From Nocardiopsis algeriensis (GTDB lineage Bacteria > Actinomycetota > Actinomycetes > Streptosporangiales > Streptosporangiaceae), in the NCBI RefSeq assembly GCF_014203695.1, contig NZ_JACHJO010000004.1:372001-436000 (forward strand): 64,000 nt of DNA. Direction: 5' to 3'. Both the position numbers and the translations under genes were made by a program. Of the stretch, positions 7,659 through 17,046 are shown in pieces. The notes below the pieces were generated by a model. It had not been told where the DNA came from. It did not search any database and saw only the letters and a list, made by a program, of their open reading frames with translations. Numbering within the stretch: position 1 is the stretch's first letter; the number at the start of each line of letters is the position of its first letter.

Positions 7659-8666
7659 TCAGGGTTTGCTGGACTCGGGGCGCCGGACGGACTGCGTTCC
7701 CCTGCGGGTGCGCCGGACCGCGAGGTCCAGGGCGCCGCTGCCGCGCTCGAAGAGCCGGCGGGCCGCCCGGTTCACCGTGGCCCGGGGGCTGTCGCCGCTC
7801 GCGTCCCCGGCGCCCAGGTGGGGCAGTACGGCGGTGGGCCGGAGCTCCGCGGAGGGCCGCTCGCTCCCGTCACCGTCCTCACCGGCGTCCTTCACGTCTT
7901 CCCCGGCCCCGGCGGACAGGTGCGGCAGCACCTCGGTCGCCTCGTCGGCGGAGGCGCCGCCCAGCGGCCGGATCGGGGTGGTGCGCTCCATGGAGGAGGA
8001 CTCCTGGGCGTCCCGGCCGTCCTCGCGGGAGGAGTTCTCCTTCTCCTCGTCCACCGCCTTGCGCCAGGCCTTCTCCTCGAGCTTGCGGCGCATCGACTCG
8101 CGGGAGCGCTCGACCTGCTGGGCGCGCCAGGCGCGCACCGCGGGCGTGACGATCGGCCAGGTCACCTTGGCCGGACGCGACAGCGCGTGCCACAGGTAGG
8201 CGGTGGTGCCCCACGCCTCCATGGCCCGGCGGGCCCTGGTGATGGTGAAGAAGGTGGGCATGGCCAGCAGCATCTGCGGCCAGGCCAGCAGCGCGGCGGC
8301 CATCACGGGGTACAGGCCGCCGCCCACGAGCGAGGCCGCGGCACCGATGACCACGGTGGCCAGGGCCAGGGCCAGGCGCAGGTGGGTGAACTGCCGGAAG
8401 CGGTGCAGGGAGCGCCGTGCCGACACCGGCGGCGCCAGCCCCTCCGGCAGCGGTGTGGGCTGGACGACGAGTGTCAGCAGCAGCGTGCCCACGCCCACGC
8501 TGGAGGCCAGGAGAATGGTCCACCCCGCGGCGGAGAAGCCGCCGCCCACCACGAGGGCGACCAGCCCGATGGCCAGGAGAGGCGAAGGCAGCCAGAAGAG
8601 CACCCGTCTGCGGAGTTCGCCCTCCTGTGTGGGTTGAAGAACGAAACCGGTCACCGAATTGACCAT
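7659..8666 (-). CDS. Membrane protein of unknown function with long charged tail
   Basis: About 335 residues from ATG 8666 (MVNSVTGFVL). The N-terminal half contains two pairs of hydrophobic segments: LLAIGLVALVVGGG and WTILLASSVGVGTLLLTL, then LALALATVVIGAAAS and VMAAALLAWPQMLLAM. These suggest four membrane passes. The C-terminal half (from about residue 165) is hydrophilic, with a coiled-coil-like basic/acidic stretch and a low-complexity acidic, serine-rich tail repeated around VLPHL. No domain is recognised. The start is uncertain: the frame stays open to 8789 and no strong ribosome site precedes any candidate. It is convergent with the phosphatase gene. Confidence 0.7.
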   Translation of the reverse strand: MVNSVTGFVLQPTQEGELRRRVLFWLPSPLLAIGLVALVVGGGFSAAGWTILLASSVGVGTLLLTLVVQPTPLPEGLAPPVSARRSLHRFRQFTHLRLALALATVVIGAAASLVGGGLYPVMAAALLAWPQMLLAMPTFFTITRARRAMEAWGTTAYLWHALSRPAKVTWPIVTPAVRAWRAQQVERSRESMRRKLEEKAWRKAVDEEKENSSREDGRDAQESSSMERTTPIRPLGGASADEATEVLPHLSAGAGEDVKDAGEDGDGSERPSAELRPTAVLPHLGAGDASGDSPRATVNRAARRLFERGSGALDLAVRRTRRGTQSVRRPESSKP

Positions 8667-8984
8667 CCGGGACCACGACCAAGGTCGCTCGGCCACAGCG
8701 TTGACCCCCCAAGAACGTCGTGATGCGGCGGTGGCGGGGACGTCGCACGGAATGTCCTCGCCTCCGCGGTCCCTCTGCTCACCACCCATGACAAAGTTAG
8801 CCCGTCCCGTATGTGTTCAGGCACATGCGGACAGCCTCAGACATACCCGATCCGGGTGAAACCCCGATAAGGGCCGTCGCACTGTTGACAACGATCAGAT
8901 TACGCTGCAAGTTCCACCGGAACGCGGCGACAGGAGGTTTCGGGCAGGCAGAGCCGCATGACTTCGGTCACTCCCCTGCCGAGT
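8667..8984. other. 318-bp intergenic region
   Basis: It lies between the 3' end of the minus-strand PucR-type regulator and the 5' end of the minus-strand membrane protein, so it should hold that gene's promoter. The stretch around 8790-8930 is AT-richer than its surroundings. No hairpin, repeat or recognised operator was seen. Confidence 0.5.
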
Positions 8985-10205
8985 TCAGGCCCCCGGCTCC
9001 TCCGAGAGCCGCCCCAGGGCGACCGCGATCCTCAGCACGAAGGACCCGCGCCCGTCGGACGGGGTGTGCCCGGTGAGCTCGGCCACCCGGCTGAGCCGGT
9101 AGCGCACCGTGTTGGGGTGGACGAACAGCATCCGGGCCGTGGCCTCCAGCGACGAGGCGTGCTCGAGGTACACCGTCAGGGTGTCCAGAAGCGGCGACCC
9201 CGCACCGAGCAGGGGCGTGTACACGTCCTCCACCAGTTGCCGCCGCGCCTCGGTGTCACCCTGCAGGGCGCGCTCGGGCAGCAGGTCGTCGGCGAGCACC
9301 GGGCGCGGTGCGTCGGGCCAGGCCGCCGCCGCGCGCAGCCCGCTGACCGCGGCCCGCGCCGAGGCCCCGGCCGACCGCAGCTCGGGCACGGCGGGGCCCA
9401 CCACCACCGGGCCGGGTCCGAACAGCCCCGCCAGCGGTTCGGCGGCGGCCCGGGGCAGCTCGCCGACCGGGTAGCGGTCGCCCACACCCACCACCGCGAC
9501 CACGCGCCTGCCCTGGGTTCCGGCCAGGACGTCGTGGCCCAGGCGGCGCGCCGCGGCGCGCACGTCGTCCAGGACCTTGCCGGCGTCCTCCCCGCCCAGG
9601 CTCCCCACGATCGCGATCACGGGGGTGAGTGCCCACCCCAGTGCCGATCCCCAGGTCTGCAGGCCGTCCTCGCGGTCGCCGTGCAGCAGCGCGTCGACGA
9701 TGAGCGCCTCCAGCCGGGCGTCCCAGGCGCCGCGGGCCTCGGCGGCGCGCGCGTAGACCTTGGCGGAGCTGAAGGCCACCTCGCGCGTGTAGCGGAGCAC
9801 GGCCTCGCGCAGCTGCTGGGCACCGCCCGGCGCCGCCAGTTCGTCCACCTGGCCCTCGACGACCTCGATGACGGTCCGGATCATGTCGACGGTCTGCTGC
9901 AGGGAGACGGAGCGGGTGAGCTCGCGGGGCGCGGTGCCGAAGACCTCGACGGTGACGGCGGGACGGCCGCGCCCCGGGTTGCGGAACCAGTCGACGAAGG
10001 CGGCCACACCGGACTGGGCGACCAGGCCGATCCAGGAGCGGTCCTGCGCCGACATGCGGCGGAACCAGGCGAGGCGCTCCTCCATGCGCGCGACGGCCGC
10101 GGTACCGAGGGCGCCCATGGAGCGCTCCAGGCGGCGCACGGTCTCGGCCCTGATCCGCTCCTGTTCCGGATCGGCGGGGACCTGCTCGGCCTTCCGTTCA
10201 TGCAT
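8985..10205 (-). CDS. fasR: FasR-type PucR/CdaR family regulator of fatty acid synthesis
   Basis: 406-residue DNA-binding regulator. The ATG at 10205 is chosen because GGAGGGA precedes it; the open frame extends further but without signals. The N-terminal half is the sensor-like helical region seen in PucR-type proteins. The C-terminus contains the diagnostic HTH_30 domain: LTVYLEHASSLEATARMLFVHPNTVRYRLSRV. In Streptomyces a gene of this type next to fabD (FasR) activates the fabDHF operon, and this gene has the same divergent position. The intergenic region contains a perfect 6-5-6 palindrome that is a plausible binding site. Role is inferred from synteny. Confidence 0.87.
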   Translation of the reverse strand: MHERKAEQVPADPEQERIRAETVRRLERSMGALGTAAVARMEERLAWFRRMSAQDRSWIGLVAQSGVAAFVDWFRNPGRGRPAVTVEVFGTAPRELTRSVSLQQTVDMIRTVIEVVEGQVDELAAPGGAQQLREAVLRYTREVAFSSAKVYARAAEARGAWDARLEALIVDALLHGDREDGLQTWGSALGWALTPVIAIVGSLGGEDAGKVLDDVRAAARRLGHDVLAGTQGRRVVAVVGVGDRYPVGELPRAAAEPLAGLFGPGPVVVGPAVPELRSAGASARAAVSGLRAAAAWPDAPRPVLADDLLPERALQGDTEARRQLVEDVYTPLLGAGSPLLDTLTVYLEHASSLEATARMLFVHPNTVRYRLSRVAELTGHTPSDGRGSFVLRIAVALGRLSEEPGA

Positions 10206-10340
10206 ACCGTGTCCCTCCGTAGGAGCCTCGGGGTGTTCGTGCACCGGGAACCGTGGGCAGGCACGGCGGGACGGACTGTACCTCCACCGCGTGACGGCCC
10301 TCACCGGTTTTCGGGTTCCGGACGCGCCAATGACATCATT

Positions 10341-10357
10341 TTGTAGGGTATCTACAA
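10341..10357. promoter_or_regulatory. Candidate FasR operator in the fasR-fabD intergenic region
   Basis: TTGTAGGGTATCTACAA is a perfect inverted repeat (TTGTAG, 5-nt spacer, CTACAA) located 70-86 nt upstream of fabD and 136 nt upstream of the divergent fasR start. It is the only obvious dyad between the two genes and sits in a short AT-rich patch, as expected for a promoter operator. The binding protein is inferred from position. Confidence 0.65.
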
Positions 10358-10426
10358 GTGGCGCCGGTCGAACTTCGTGTGACTCCCTATCCGACTGGCG
10401 ATCTCCTACAGGGCAAGGTGGTTCTC

Positions 10427-11404
10427 GTGCTTGCAATCGTCGCTCCCGGCCAAGGTGCCCAGGTTCCCGGCTTCCTCTCCCCGTGGCTCGAGCTGCCCGG
10501 CCTCGCCGAGCAGTTCGCCGCGTGGTCGGAGGTGGTCGGGCTCGACCTGGTGCGCTACGGCACCACCGCGGACGCGGAGGAGATCCGTGACACCGCTGTC
10601 GCCCAGCCGCTGCTGGTCGGCGCCGGCATGGCCGCGGCCTCCGCGATCCTGGGCCCGCTGTCCTCCCCCTCCCCCGCGCTGCCCGCCGAGAGGTCCCACG
10701 TGGACGTCGTGGCGGGACACAGTGTCGGCGAGTTCACCGCCGCCGCCGTCGCCGGGGTGCTCACGCCCAAGGACGCGCTGGCGCTGGTCGCCGAGCGCGG
10801 CCGGGGCATGGCGGAGGCCGCCGCGCGCACCGAGACCGGGATGACCGCGGTGCTCGGCGGTGACCGCGAGCAGGTGCTGCAGGCCCTCGCCGCCGCGGGC
10901 CTGACCCCGGCCAACGACAACGGCTCCGGCCAGATCGTCGCCGCGGGAACGGTCGAGCAGCTCGCCGCCTTCGCCGAGAACCCGCCCGCGCGGGCCCGGC
11001 TGCGCCCGCTGTCGGTGGCCGGTGCGTTCCACACCGAGCACATGGCCCCGGCCGTGGAGCGGGTGCGGGCCGCAGCCGCCTCCCTGTCCCCCTCCGACCC
11101 CGTGGTGCGCATTCTTTCCAACGCCGACGGCGCGGTCGTCGACAGCGGTGCCCGCTACCTGGAGCGCCTGGTCTCCCAGGTCTCCTCCCCCGTGCGCTGG
11201 GACGCGTGCACGCAGACCCTCGCCGACCTCGGTGTGACCGCTCTCGTCGAACTGACCCCCGCGGGCACGCTCACCGGCCTCGCACGGCGGGCGCTGCGCG
11301 GTGTCGAACTCCTCGCGGTCAAGACACCCGACGACATCGACCGCGCCACCGCCCTCGTCAAGGAGCACGCCGGCACTCCGGCGGGCACCGTCCAGGAAGG
11401 CTAG
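10427..11404 (+). CDS. fabD: Malonyl-CoA:ACP transacylase
   Basis: Transfers malonyl from CoA to acyl carrier protein to feed type II fatty acid synthesis. The GTG at 10427 follows AAGGTGG and gives 325 residues. Visible motifs are APGQGAQVPGF (oxyanion loop), VAGHSVGEF with nucleophile Ser99, and VAGAFHTEHM with the catalytic His. It is the first gene of the FAS-II operon, with fabH starting 2 nt after its stop. The upstream palindrome suggests FasR control. Confidence 0.95.
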   Translation: MLAIVAPGQGAQVPGFLSPWLELPGLAEQFAAWSEVVGLDLVRYGTTADAEEIRDTAVAQPLLVGAGMAAASAILGPLSSPSPALPAERSHVDVVAGHSVGEFTAAAVAGVLTPKDALALVAERGRGMAEAAARTETGMTAVLGGDREQVLQALAAAGLTPANDNGSGQIVAAGTVEQLAAFAENPPARARLRPLSVAGAFHTEHMAPAVERVRAAAASLSPSDPVVRILSNADGAVVDSGARYLERLVSQVSSPVRWDACTQTLADLGVTALVELTPAGTLTGLARRALRGVELLAVKTPDDIDRATALVKEHAGTPAGTVQEG

Positions 11405-11406
11405 CC

Positions 11407-12363
11407 ATGTTCAGTTCCCCGAGTGCTCCCGGCGGTGCGGTGGTCCGCGCCTTCGGCGAGTACCAGCCCTCCAGGGTCGTCACCAACGCCGACCTGGCGG
11501 AGCGGGTGGAGACCTCCGACGAGTGGATCCGCAGCCGCGTCGGCATCACCGAGCGCCGCATCGGCGGGCCCGAGGACAGCGTGGCGAGCATGGCCGTGGC
11601 CGCGGGCGGCAAGGCCCTGGCCGCGAGCGGTCTGTCCCCCGAGGACGTCGACCTGGTCATCGTGGCCACCTGCACCGTCCAGGACCAGATCCCCAACACC
11701 GCCGCCACCGTGGCCGCGAAGCTGGGGATCAGGGCTCCCGGCGCCTTCGACGTCAACGCGGCCTGCGCGGGCTTCTGCTACACGCTGGGCATCGCCGCCG
11801 ACATGGTCCGCGCGGGCAGCGCCCGCAACGTGCTGGTGATCGGTTCGGAGAAGCTCAGCGACTGGGTGGACTGGGACGACCGCTCCACCTGTGTGATCTT
11901 CGCCGACGGCGCCGGCGCCGCCGTGGTCTCGGCCTCCGAGGACAACGGCATCGGCCCGGTCGTGTGGGGATCCGCCGGGGAGCGCGCCGACAAGATCTAC
12001 CTGCGCGAGCACAAGTACCTCTGGCAGGAGGGGCAGGCGGTCTTCCGCTGGACCACCACCGAGCTGTACAAGACCGCGCTGGAGGCGCTCGAGCGTGCCG
12101 GGGTCGCCCCGTCCGAGCTCACCGCCTTCGTCCCCCACCAGGCCAACCTGCGGATCATCGAGTCGATCGCCAAGAAGCTGGGCGCGCCCCAGGCTCTCGT
12201 GGCCCGCGATATCGTCACCGCTGGCAACACCTCCTCCGCGTCCATCCCTCTGGCGCTCTCGCGCATGATCGGACGCGGGGAGCTCCCGTCGGGGAGCACC
12301 GTCCTCACCCTGGGCTTCGGCGCCGGGCTGGTCTACGCCGCACAGGTGATCCGCATCCCCTGA
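11407..12363 (+). CDS. fabH: 3-oxoacyl-ACP synthase III
   Basis: Initiates fatty acid chains by condensing a short acyl-CoA with malonyl-ACP. In actinomycetes it accepts branched starter units. The 318-residue product has the full catalytic triad: Cys120 in NAACAGF, His244 in PHQANLRI and Asn274 in AGNTSSAS. EWIRSRVGITERR is the conserved N-terminal signature. The start lies 2 nt after fabD, indicating translational coupling. ACP follows 50 nt downstream. Confidence 0.96.
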   Translation: MFSSPSAPGGAVVRAFGEYQPSRVVTNADLAERVETSDEWIRSRVGITERRIGGPEDSVASMAVAAGGKALAASGLSPEDVDLVIVATCTVQDQIPNTAATVAAKLGIRAPGAFDVNAACAGFCYTLGIAADMVRAGSARNVLVIGSEKLSDWVDWDDRSTCVIFADGAGAAVVSASEDNGIGPVVWGSAGERADKIYLREHKYLWQEGQAVFRWTTTELYKTALEALERAGVAPSELTAFVPHQANLRIIESIAKKLGAPQALVARDIVTAGNTSSASIPLALSRMIGRGELPSGSTVLTLGFGAGLVYAAQVIRIP

Positions 12364-12413
12364 CGGACGGACGGCTTCCGACTTTTTCGAACACCGATCA
12401 AGGAGAACACGAC

Positions 12414-12653
12414 ATGGCTCACAGCGAGCAGGAGATCCTCGAGGGCCTCGGCGAGATCATCGAGGAGATCGTCGGCACCGACCCCTCCGAGGTCACCCCC
12501 GAGAAGAGCTTCGTGGACGACCTCGACATCGACTCGCTGTCCATGGTGGAGATCGCCGTCGCCGCCCAGGACAAGTTCGGCGTCGAGATCCCCGACGAGC
12601 AGCTCAAGGACCTCAAGACGGTCCAGGACGTCGTCAACTTCATCCAGAAGTGA
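12414..12653 (+). CDS. acpP: Acyl carrier protein
   Basis: 79-residue acidic helical protein that carries growing acyl chains on a 4'-phosphopantetheine arm. The attachment serine is Ser41 in DIDSLSMVE. Length, charge and the final VQDVVNFIQK helix are typical. AAGGAGA precedes the ATG. It lies between fabH and fabF, the standard actinomycete FAS-II order. Confidence 0.96.
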   Translation: MAHSEQEILEGLGEIIEEIVGTDPSEVTPEKSFVDDLDIDSLSMVEIAVAAQDKFGVEIPDEQLKDLKTVQDVVNFIQK

Positions 12654-12784
12654 CCGATCGGCCGCCGGGGCCCTCACCCCTGCCCCGGCGGCCGCCGACC
12701 GCGGTGCGCACCGCGGACCGCCCCAGCATCCGCCAAGCCTCCCGGTCCCGCAGCCGGGAACGACCCACGAAGGGCGAACGGATC

Positions 12785-14023
12785 ATGTCCAAGACCGATG
12801 TCGTCGTCACCGGCCTCGGCGCCACCACCCCGCTCGGGGGGGACGTCGCGACCACATGGTCCGCGCTCCTCGACGGCCGCTCGGGGATCAGCATGCTGCC
12901 CGAGGAATGGCACGAGAGCCTTCCCGTGCACTTCGCCGGGCAGATCGCGCAGGAGCCGTCGGAGAAGCTCCCCCGGCCCCGGCTGCGCCGTCTGGACCGC
13001 ACCCAGCAGTTCGCACTGATCGCCGCCCAGGAGGCGTGGGCCGACGCGGGCTCGCCCGAGGTCGACCCGCTGCGCCTGGGTGTGGTGGTCTCCAGCGGCA
13101 TCGGCGGGATCCTCACCATCCTGGAGCAGTACGACAACTTCCGTGAGAAGGGCTGGAGGCGGGTCTCCCCGTTCACCGTGCCCATGCTCATGCCCAACAG
13201 CCCGGCGGCCGCCGTGGCCCTGGAGTTCACCGCACGTGCCGGCGCCCACGCACCGGTCAGCGCCTGCGCCTCCAGCGCCGAGGCCATCGCCAACGCCGTC
13301 GACATGATCCGCGCGGGCCGCGCCGACATCGTGATCGCCGGCGGCACCGAGGCCGCGATCCACCCGCTCAACATCGCCTCGTTCGCGTCGATGCGTGCGC
13401 TGTCCACCCGCAACGACGATCCGCAGACCGCCTCCCGCCCCTGGGACAAGGACCGCGACGGTTTCGTCATGGGCGAGGGCGCCGGGATCCTGGTCCTGGA
13501 GTCGGCCGAGCACGCCGCCCGCCGCGGGGCCCGTGTGTACGCCCACGCCTCCGGTGTGGGTTACAGCGACGACGCCTTCGACATTGTCCAGCCCGACCCC
13601 GAGGGCACCGGCCAGGCCCGCGCCATCACCCTGGCACTGGACGACGCCGGCCTGGCCCCCCGGGACGTGGTGCACGTCAACGCCCACGCCACCTCCACCC
13701 CGGCGGGGGACGTCGGCGAGACCCGGGCCATCCGGGCCGCGCTGGGCGATGCCGCGGCCGACCGGGTCGCGGTGACATCCACCAAGTCCATGACCGGCCA
13801 CCTGCTGGGCGGCGCGGGCGCCGTGGAGTCGATCGCGACCGTCAAGGCCCTCCACGACGGCGTCATCCCGCCGACCGTCAACATCCAGGAGCTGGACCCC
13901 GAGGTCGCCGTCGACATCGTGCGCGACAAGCCCCGGGACATGCCCGCCGGCGACGTGGCCGCGATCAACGAGTCCTTCGGGTTCGGCGGCCACAACATCG
14001 CCCTGGTCTTCCGGCGCGCCTGA
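12785..14023 (+). CDS. fabF: 3-oxoacyl-ACP synthase II
   Basis: Elongating condensing enzyme of FAS-II, 412 residues. Start ATG at 12785; the open frame begins earlier, but the extra sequence lacks a ribosome site and has no family counterpart. Catalytic residues are visible in VSACASSAEAI (Cys), NAHATSTPAGD (His) and MTGHLLGGAGA (His). The GFGGHN C-terminal motif is also present. It is the last gene of the fab operon and is followed directly by a 19-bp stem terminator. About 130 nt separate it from acpP, longer than the other gaps. Confidence 0.95.
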   Translation: MSKTDVVVTGLGATTPLGGDVATTWSALLDGRSGISMLPEEWHESLPVHFAGQIAQEPSEKLPRPRLRRLDRTQQFALIAAQEAWADAGSPEVDPLRLGVVVSSGIGGILTILEQYDNFREKGWRRVSPFTVPMLMPNSPAAAVALEFTARAGAHAPVSACASSAEAIANAVDMIRAGRADIVIAGGTEAAIHPLNIASFASMRALSTRNDDPQTASRPWDKDRDGFVMGEGAGILVLESAEHAARRGARVYAHASGVGYSDDAFDIVQPDPEGTGQARAITLALDDAGLAPRDVVHVNAHATSTPAGDVGETRAIRAALGDAAADRVAVTSTKSMTGHLLGGAGAVESIATVKALHDGVIPPTVNIQELDPEVAVDIVRDKPRDMPAGDVAAINESFGFGGHNIALVFRRA

Positions 14024-14077
14024 CCGGACACGAACGCGGCGGTGCCCCTGGCGGGGCGCCGCCGCGTTCGTGTCCGG
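14024..14077 (+). terminator. 19-bp perfect stem after fabF
   Basis: CCGGACACGAACGCGGCGG directly after the fabF stop is matched by its exact reverse complement at 14059-14077, with a 16-nt loop. It is the strongest terminator-like hairpin in the window and marks the end of the fab operon. Confidence 0.85.
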
Positions 14078-14179
14078 GGCCGGGCGGAGGAACCGCGGGA
14101 CCGGTGAACTCGGGTTGAACAAGTGGCGACATGGCTTCATGTGCGTCCTTGTCCCCGCCACCATGGGGGCGTGACCACC

Positions 14180-15337
14180 ATGCGCTCCTCCCCTGCCCCC
14201 GCGGTGTCCGGTCCGACCGCACCGGTGCCCGCCCGGCCCCCGCTGGGCTACCGGCCGATCGTGGACCTGGACTCGGGTGCCGTCGTGGCCGTCGAGGTCC
14301 TCTCCCCCGCTCCCTCCGCCTCTCGCCGCGGCACCCGCGAGGTGACCCGCCAGGAGACGGAGGTGGTGGCCGAATGGCTGATCTCCCTGGTGCGCGAGGC
14401 CTCGGGAACCGAGAGTCTCCTGCCTCTGGTGCTCCCCCTGCCCGCGCGGACGCTGATGGGCGGACAGGAGTTCGTGGCCCTGGTGGAGGGCCTGCTGCGC
14501 CGGGCCGGACGCCGGCCCCGCGACATCGCCCTCATGCTCGGACCCGAGCTGGCCGGCCTGCCCCGCAAGGCCCTGGCCGCGGGTGTGTCCCGGCTGCGGG
14601 CCGCCGGTTTCCGCTGCGGCTTCGGTACCGCGATGGTGCGGCCCGACCTGGTGGTCGAGGCGGCGCCCTTCCTGATGCGGATCGACCCGGGGATCGTCGC
14701 CGGTGTGGCGGGCGACCAGCGGCACGCCACCGTGGTGGAGGGCCTGGCCCGGATCGGCCGGGGCAGCGGCGTGTACGCGATGGCGGCGGGGGTGGGCTCC
14801 GCCGACGACGTGGTGCGGCTGCGCGGCTGCGGTGTGCGGGTGGGGACGGGCCCCTTCTTCGCCACCGACGCCTGGCGGCCCGGCGAGAGAGTCACCCCGG
14901 TGCCCGAACCCGCCGTGGAGCGGGGCGGGCAGGAGGACGCCGGGCCCCGGGTCACGGAGTTCCTGGTGCCCCCGGTCGGGTTCGACGCCGATGCCACCGC
15001 CGAGCAGCTCCTCGAGGCCTTCACCGACGACCCGGCGCTCAACAGCGCCGTCCTCGTCGACCACCGGGAGCGGCCGGTCGGAATGATCGACCGGACCCGC
15101 TTCCTGCTGTCGGTGACGGGGCGCTACGGGCACGCCCTGCACGCCAAGCGCCCGGCGATGCGGTTGGCCGAGCCGCCGCGCACGGTCCCCGCCTGGATGT
15201 CGGCACTGGCGGCCCTGCGCGTGGCGGGCCGGGACACCGAGCGCGTCTACGACGACCTGATCGCGACCAACGCCTACGGCCAGTGCCTCGGTGTGGTGCG
15301 CGTCAGCGACCTCATCGGCTCGCTCTCACGCAGCTGA
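14180..15337 (+). CDS. Degenerate EAL-domain protein with C-terminal CBS-like region
   Basis: 385 residues from ATG 14180 (GGGGG about 10 nt upstream; a GTG at 14171 is too close to it). The N-terminal ~250 residues have the EAL phosphodiesterase layout: GYRPIVDLDSGAVVAVEVL, LMLGPEL, RLRAAGFRCGFGTAM, FLMRIDPGIV and a late VGTGPFF. The signature EAL is EVL and the usual DDFG metal site is replaced by CGFG, so cyclic-di-GMP hydrolysis is unlikely. A C-terminal ~130 residues (LVDHRERPVGMIDRTRFLL, then AYGQCLGVVRVSDLI) resemble CBS repeats. It may be a c-di-GMP or nucleotide sensor rather than an enzyme. Convergent with the SGNH gene, overlapping by 12 bp. Confidence 0.72.
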   Translation: MRSSPAPAVSGPTAPVPARPPLGYRPIVDLDSGAVVAVEVLSPAPSASRRGTREVTRQETEVVAEWLISLVREASGTESLLPLVLPLPARTLMGGQEFVALVEGLLRRAGRRPRDIALMLGPELAGLPRKALAAGVSRLRAAGFRCGFGTAMVRPDLVVEAAPFLMRIDPGIVAGVAGDQRHATVVEGLARIGRGSGVYAMAAGVGSADDVVRLRGCGVRVGTGPFFATDAWRPGERVTPVPEPAVERGGQEDAGPRVTEFLVPPVGFDADATAEQLLEAFTDDPALNSAVLVDHRERPVGMIDRTRFLLSVTGRYGHALHAKRPAMRLAEPPRTVPAWMSALAALRVAGRDTERVYDDLIATNAYGQCLGVVRVSDLIGSLSRS

Positions 15338-16315
15338 CCCGCCGCCGGAGGCCGTGGACGCGCCCTGGTCGCGCGGTTCCGGTCCCTTGGTGCCCGAGGG
15401 GCTGCTGATCGACACCTCGGTGCTGCCCGCCTCGTCCGGCGCCGGCGCGCGGCCCTCCTCGATCTCACGGGCGATCCGGGCCCGGGTCTCCTCGTCGTGG
15501 ACGTAGTCCAGCCGGGGCCGCCGGGGCAGGAGGCCGTCACCGGAGGAGCGGCCCATGGCACGGCGGCGCAGCCACGGCACCAGGTACTGGCGGGCCCAGC
15601 GGCGGTTCTCGCGGCGGCGCAGGATGGCGGGCAGCTGCTGGGGCGGCGTGCTCCAGGGATCGCTCCAGGCCTCGGGCGGCCCCATGGGGAAGCCGAGGAG
15701 GTCGGCGATGCGGGCGGCGACGATCTGGTGTCCGGTGCCGTTGAGGTGGAGGCGGTCCTCGCTCCAGGCACGCGGGTCGGTGAGCGCGTTGAGGGCCCAC
15801 ATGTCGACGATCTCGGTGCCGGTGCGCTCGGCGGTGGCGCGCATGTGCATGCTGAACACGGCGATGCGGCCCCGGTAGTAGCGCAGCACGGGGATCCAGC
15901 CGGTGTCGTGGCCGGAGATGATGACGGTGCGGATCCCCGCGTCGCGCAGGCGCAGGATGCCCCTCTCGAACTCCTCGGCGAGCTCGTCCAGGCGGGTGCC
16001 CGGCCGCAGGACGTCGTTGCCGCCGGCCAGGACGGTGACGAGGTCGGGCTTCCACTCCAGGGTCTGGTCGAGCTGCTCACCGAAGATGTGGCGCATGCGG
16101 CGCCCGCGTACGGCGAGGTTGGCGTAGCGGAAGTCCGGGGTCGTCCGGCCCAGGTGTTCGGCGAGGCGGTCGGCGAAGCCCCGGTAGGCGCCGCCCGGAC
16201 CGCTGTCGTCCTCCATCCCCTCTGTGATGCTGTCGCCGATCGCCACGTAGGACCGGATGGCTTCCGGTCTGCGCGCGGGAGCGGCTTCGGGGGGATTCAT
16301 CTGAAGGTCTGTCAC
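15326..16315 (-). CDS. SGNH/GDSL-type esterase
   Basis: The 329-residue product is an SGNH-fold hydrolase. Block I is VAIGDSITEGMEDDSG with nucleophile Ser; block III is VLAGGNDVLRPG; block V is DRLHLNGTGHQIVA with catalytic Asp and His. The AVRGRR segment holds the block II glycine. No signal peptide is seen, so a cytoplasmic location is likely. The C-terminal ~100 residues are basic, then acidic and low-complexity, with no recognised domain. GTG 16315 and ATG 16300 are both possible starts and neither has a good ribosome site. The 3' end overlaps the convergent EAL-like gene. Confidence 0.85.
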   Translation of the reverse strand: MTDLQMNPPEAAPARRPEAIRSYVAIGDSITEGMEDDSGPGGAYRGFADRLAEHLGRTTPDFRYANLAVRGRRMRHIFGEQLDQTLEWKPDLVTVLAGGNDVLRPGTRLDELAEEFERGILRLRDAGIRTVIISGHDTGWIPVLRYYRGRIAVFSMHMRATAERTGTEIVDMWALNALTDPRAWSEDRLHLNGTGHQIVAARIADLLGFPMGPPEAWSDPWSTPPQQLPAILRRRENRRWARQYLVPWLRRRAMGRSSGDGLLPRRPRLDYVHDEETRARIAREIEEGRAPAPDEAGSTEVSISSPSGTKGPEPRDQGASTASGGGSAA

Positions 16316-17046
16316 GTCTACCCATCATCCGGCTCGACCGTCCCGCGTCGACGGTGTGCGGGTACGGAATCCTGGTACGGACCCGAGACAGGTCGCGCAC
16401 GCGTGTCCGAACACCGTCGACGCCTGCGGCCGCCGGGGTGGCAACCTGGTCCAAGCCGCGCTTCCGGGGCGCTCGCGCCTCCTCCCGGCCGGAGTCGAGC
16501 CTCCACCGGGCGAAAGAATCCGAAAAGTAGGGCTTGAGGGGTGTTCGGGCGAGGACAGTGCCAGACCAGCATACCTGCGCACGACAATCCCGTGTCTGGT
16601 TCGGGACGTGTCGCCCCTGCCTGTCCCGTACCGGATTCTCTTGTCCCCGGGGCGCGAGCCCGTTGCGGAATCCGAGCGCGCGTGCGAGGCGCGGCGCCGG
16701 CGGCACGGCATCCCGAACACCGCACACCGCCGGACATGAGGCGAATCACATCATCCGTCGCATTGTGTCGGAAAAACCGAGAACCCGATGGTGACGCACC
16801 GTGGCCGCCCCCGGACCTGGTCACCCGGGGCTACCCATGTGGCGCCGGGCGACGTACGATCTCGTGAAAGTGCTCACGGCACCCCTGTCCCCGGTCCGCC
16901 ATGCCCTCACGGCACATCGGCCGGCTCCTCCCGAGCCGGATCCCCAGGCGGCCGCAGAGCGCGTACTGTGGTGCATCGAACCGAAGGCCCGTGCGGTTCC
17001 TCTCCCAATTCACGTGCAGTCACCAGGAGGTCGAGGTCCCCAGCGG
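16316..17046. other. 731-bp divergent intergenic region
   Basis: Between the SGNH gene and the large gene at 17047. The frame of the latter stays open back to 16801, but third-position GC there is only about two thirds, against well above 90 percent inside genes, so it is treated as non-coding. The region should contain two divergent promoters. No repeat or recognised operator was found. Confidence 0.55.

Noticed and set aside
16801..17046. N-terminal extension of the large unknown protein
   Set aside because: Third-position GC falls to about two thirds and no ribosome site is present, unlike the body of the gene.
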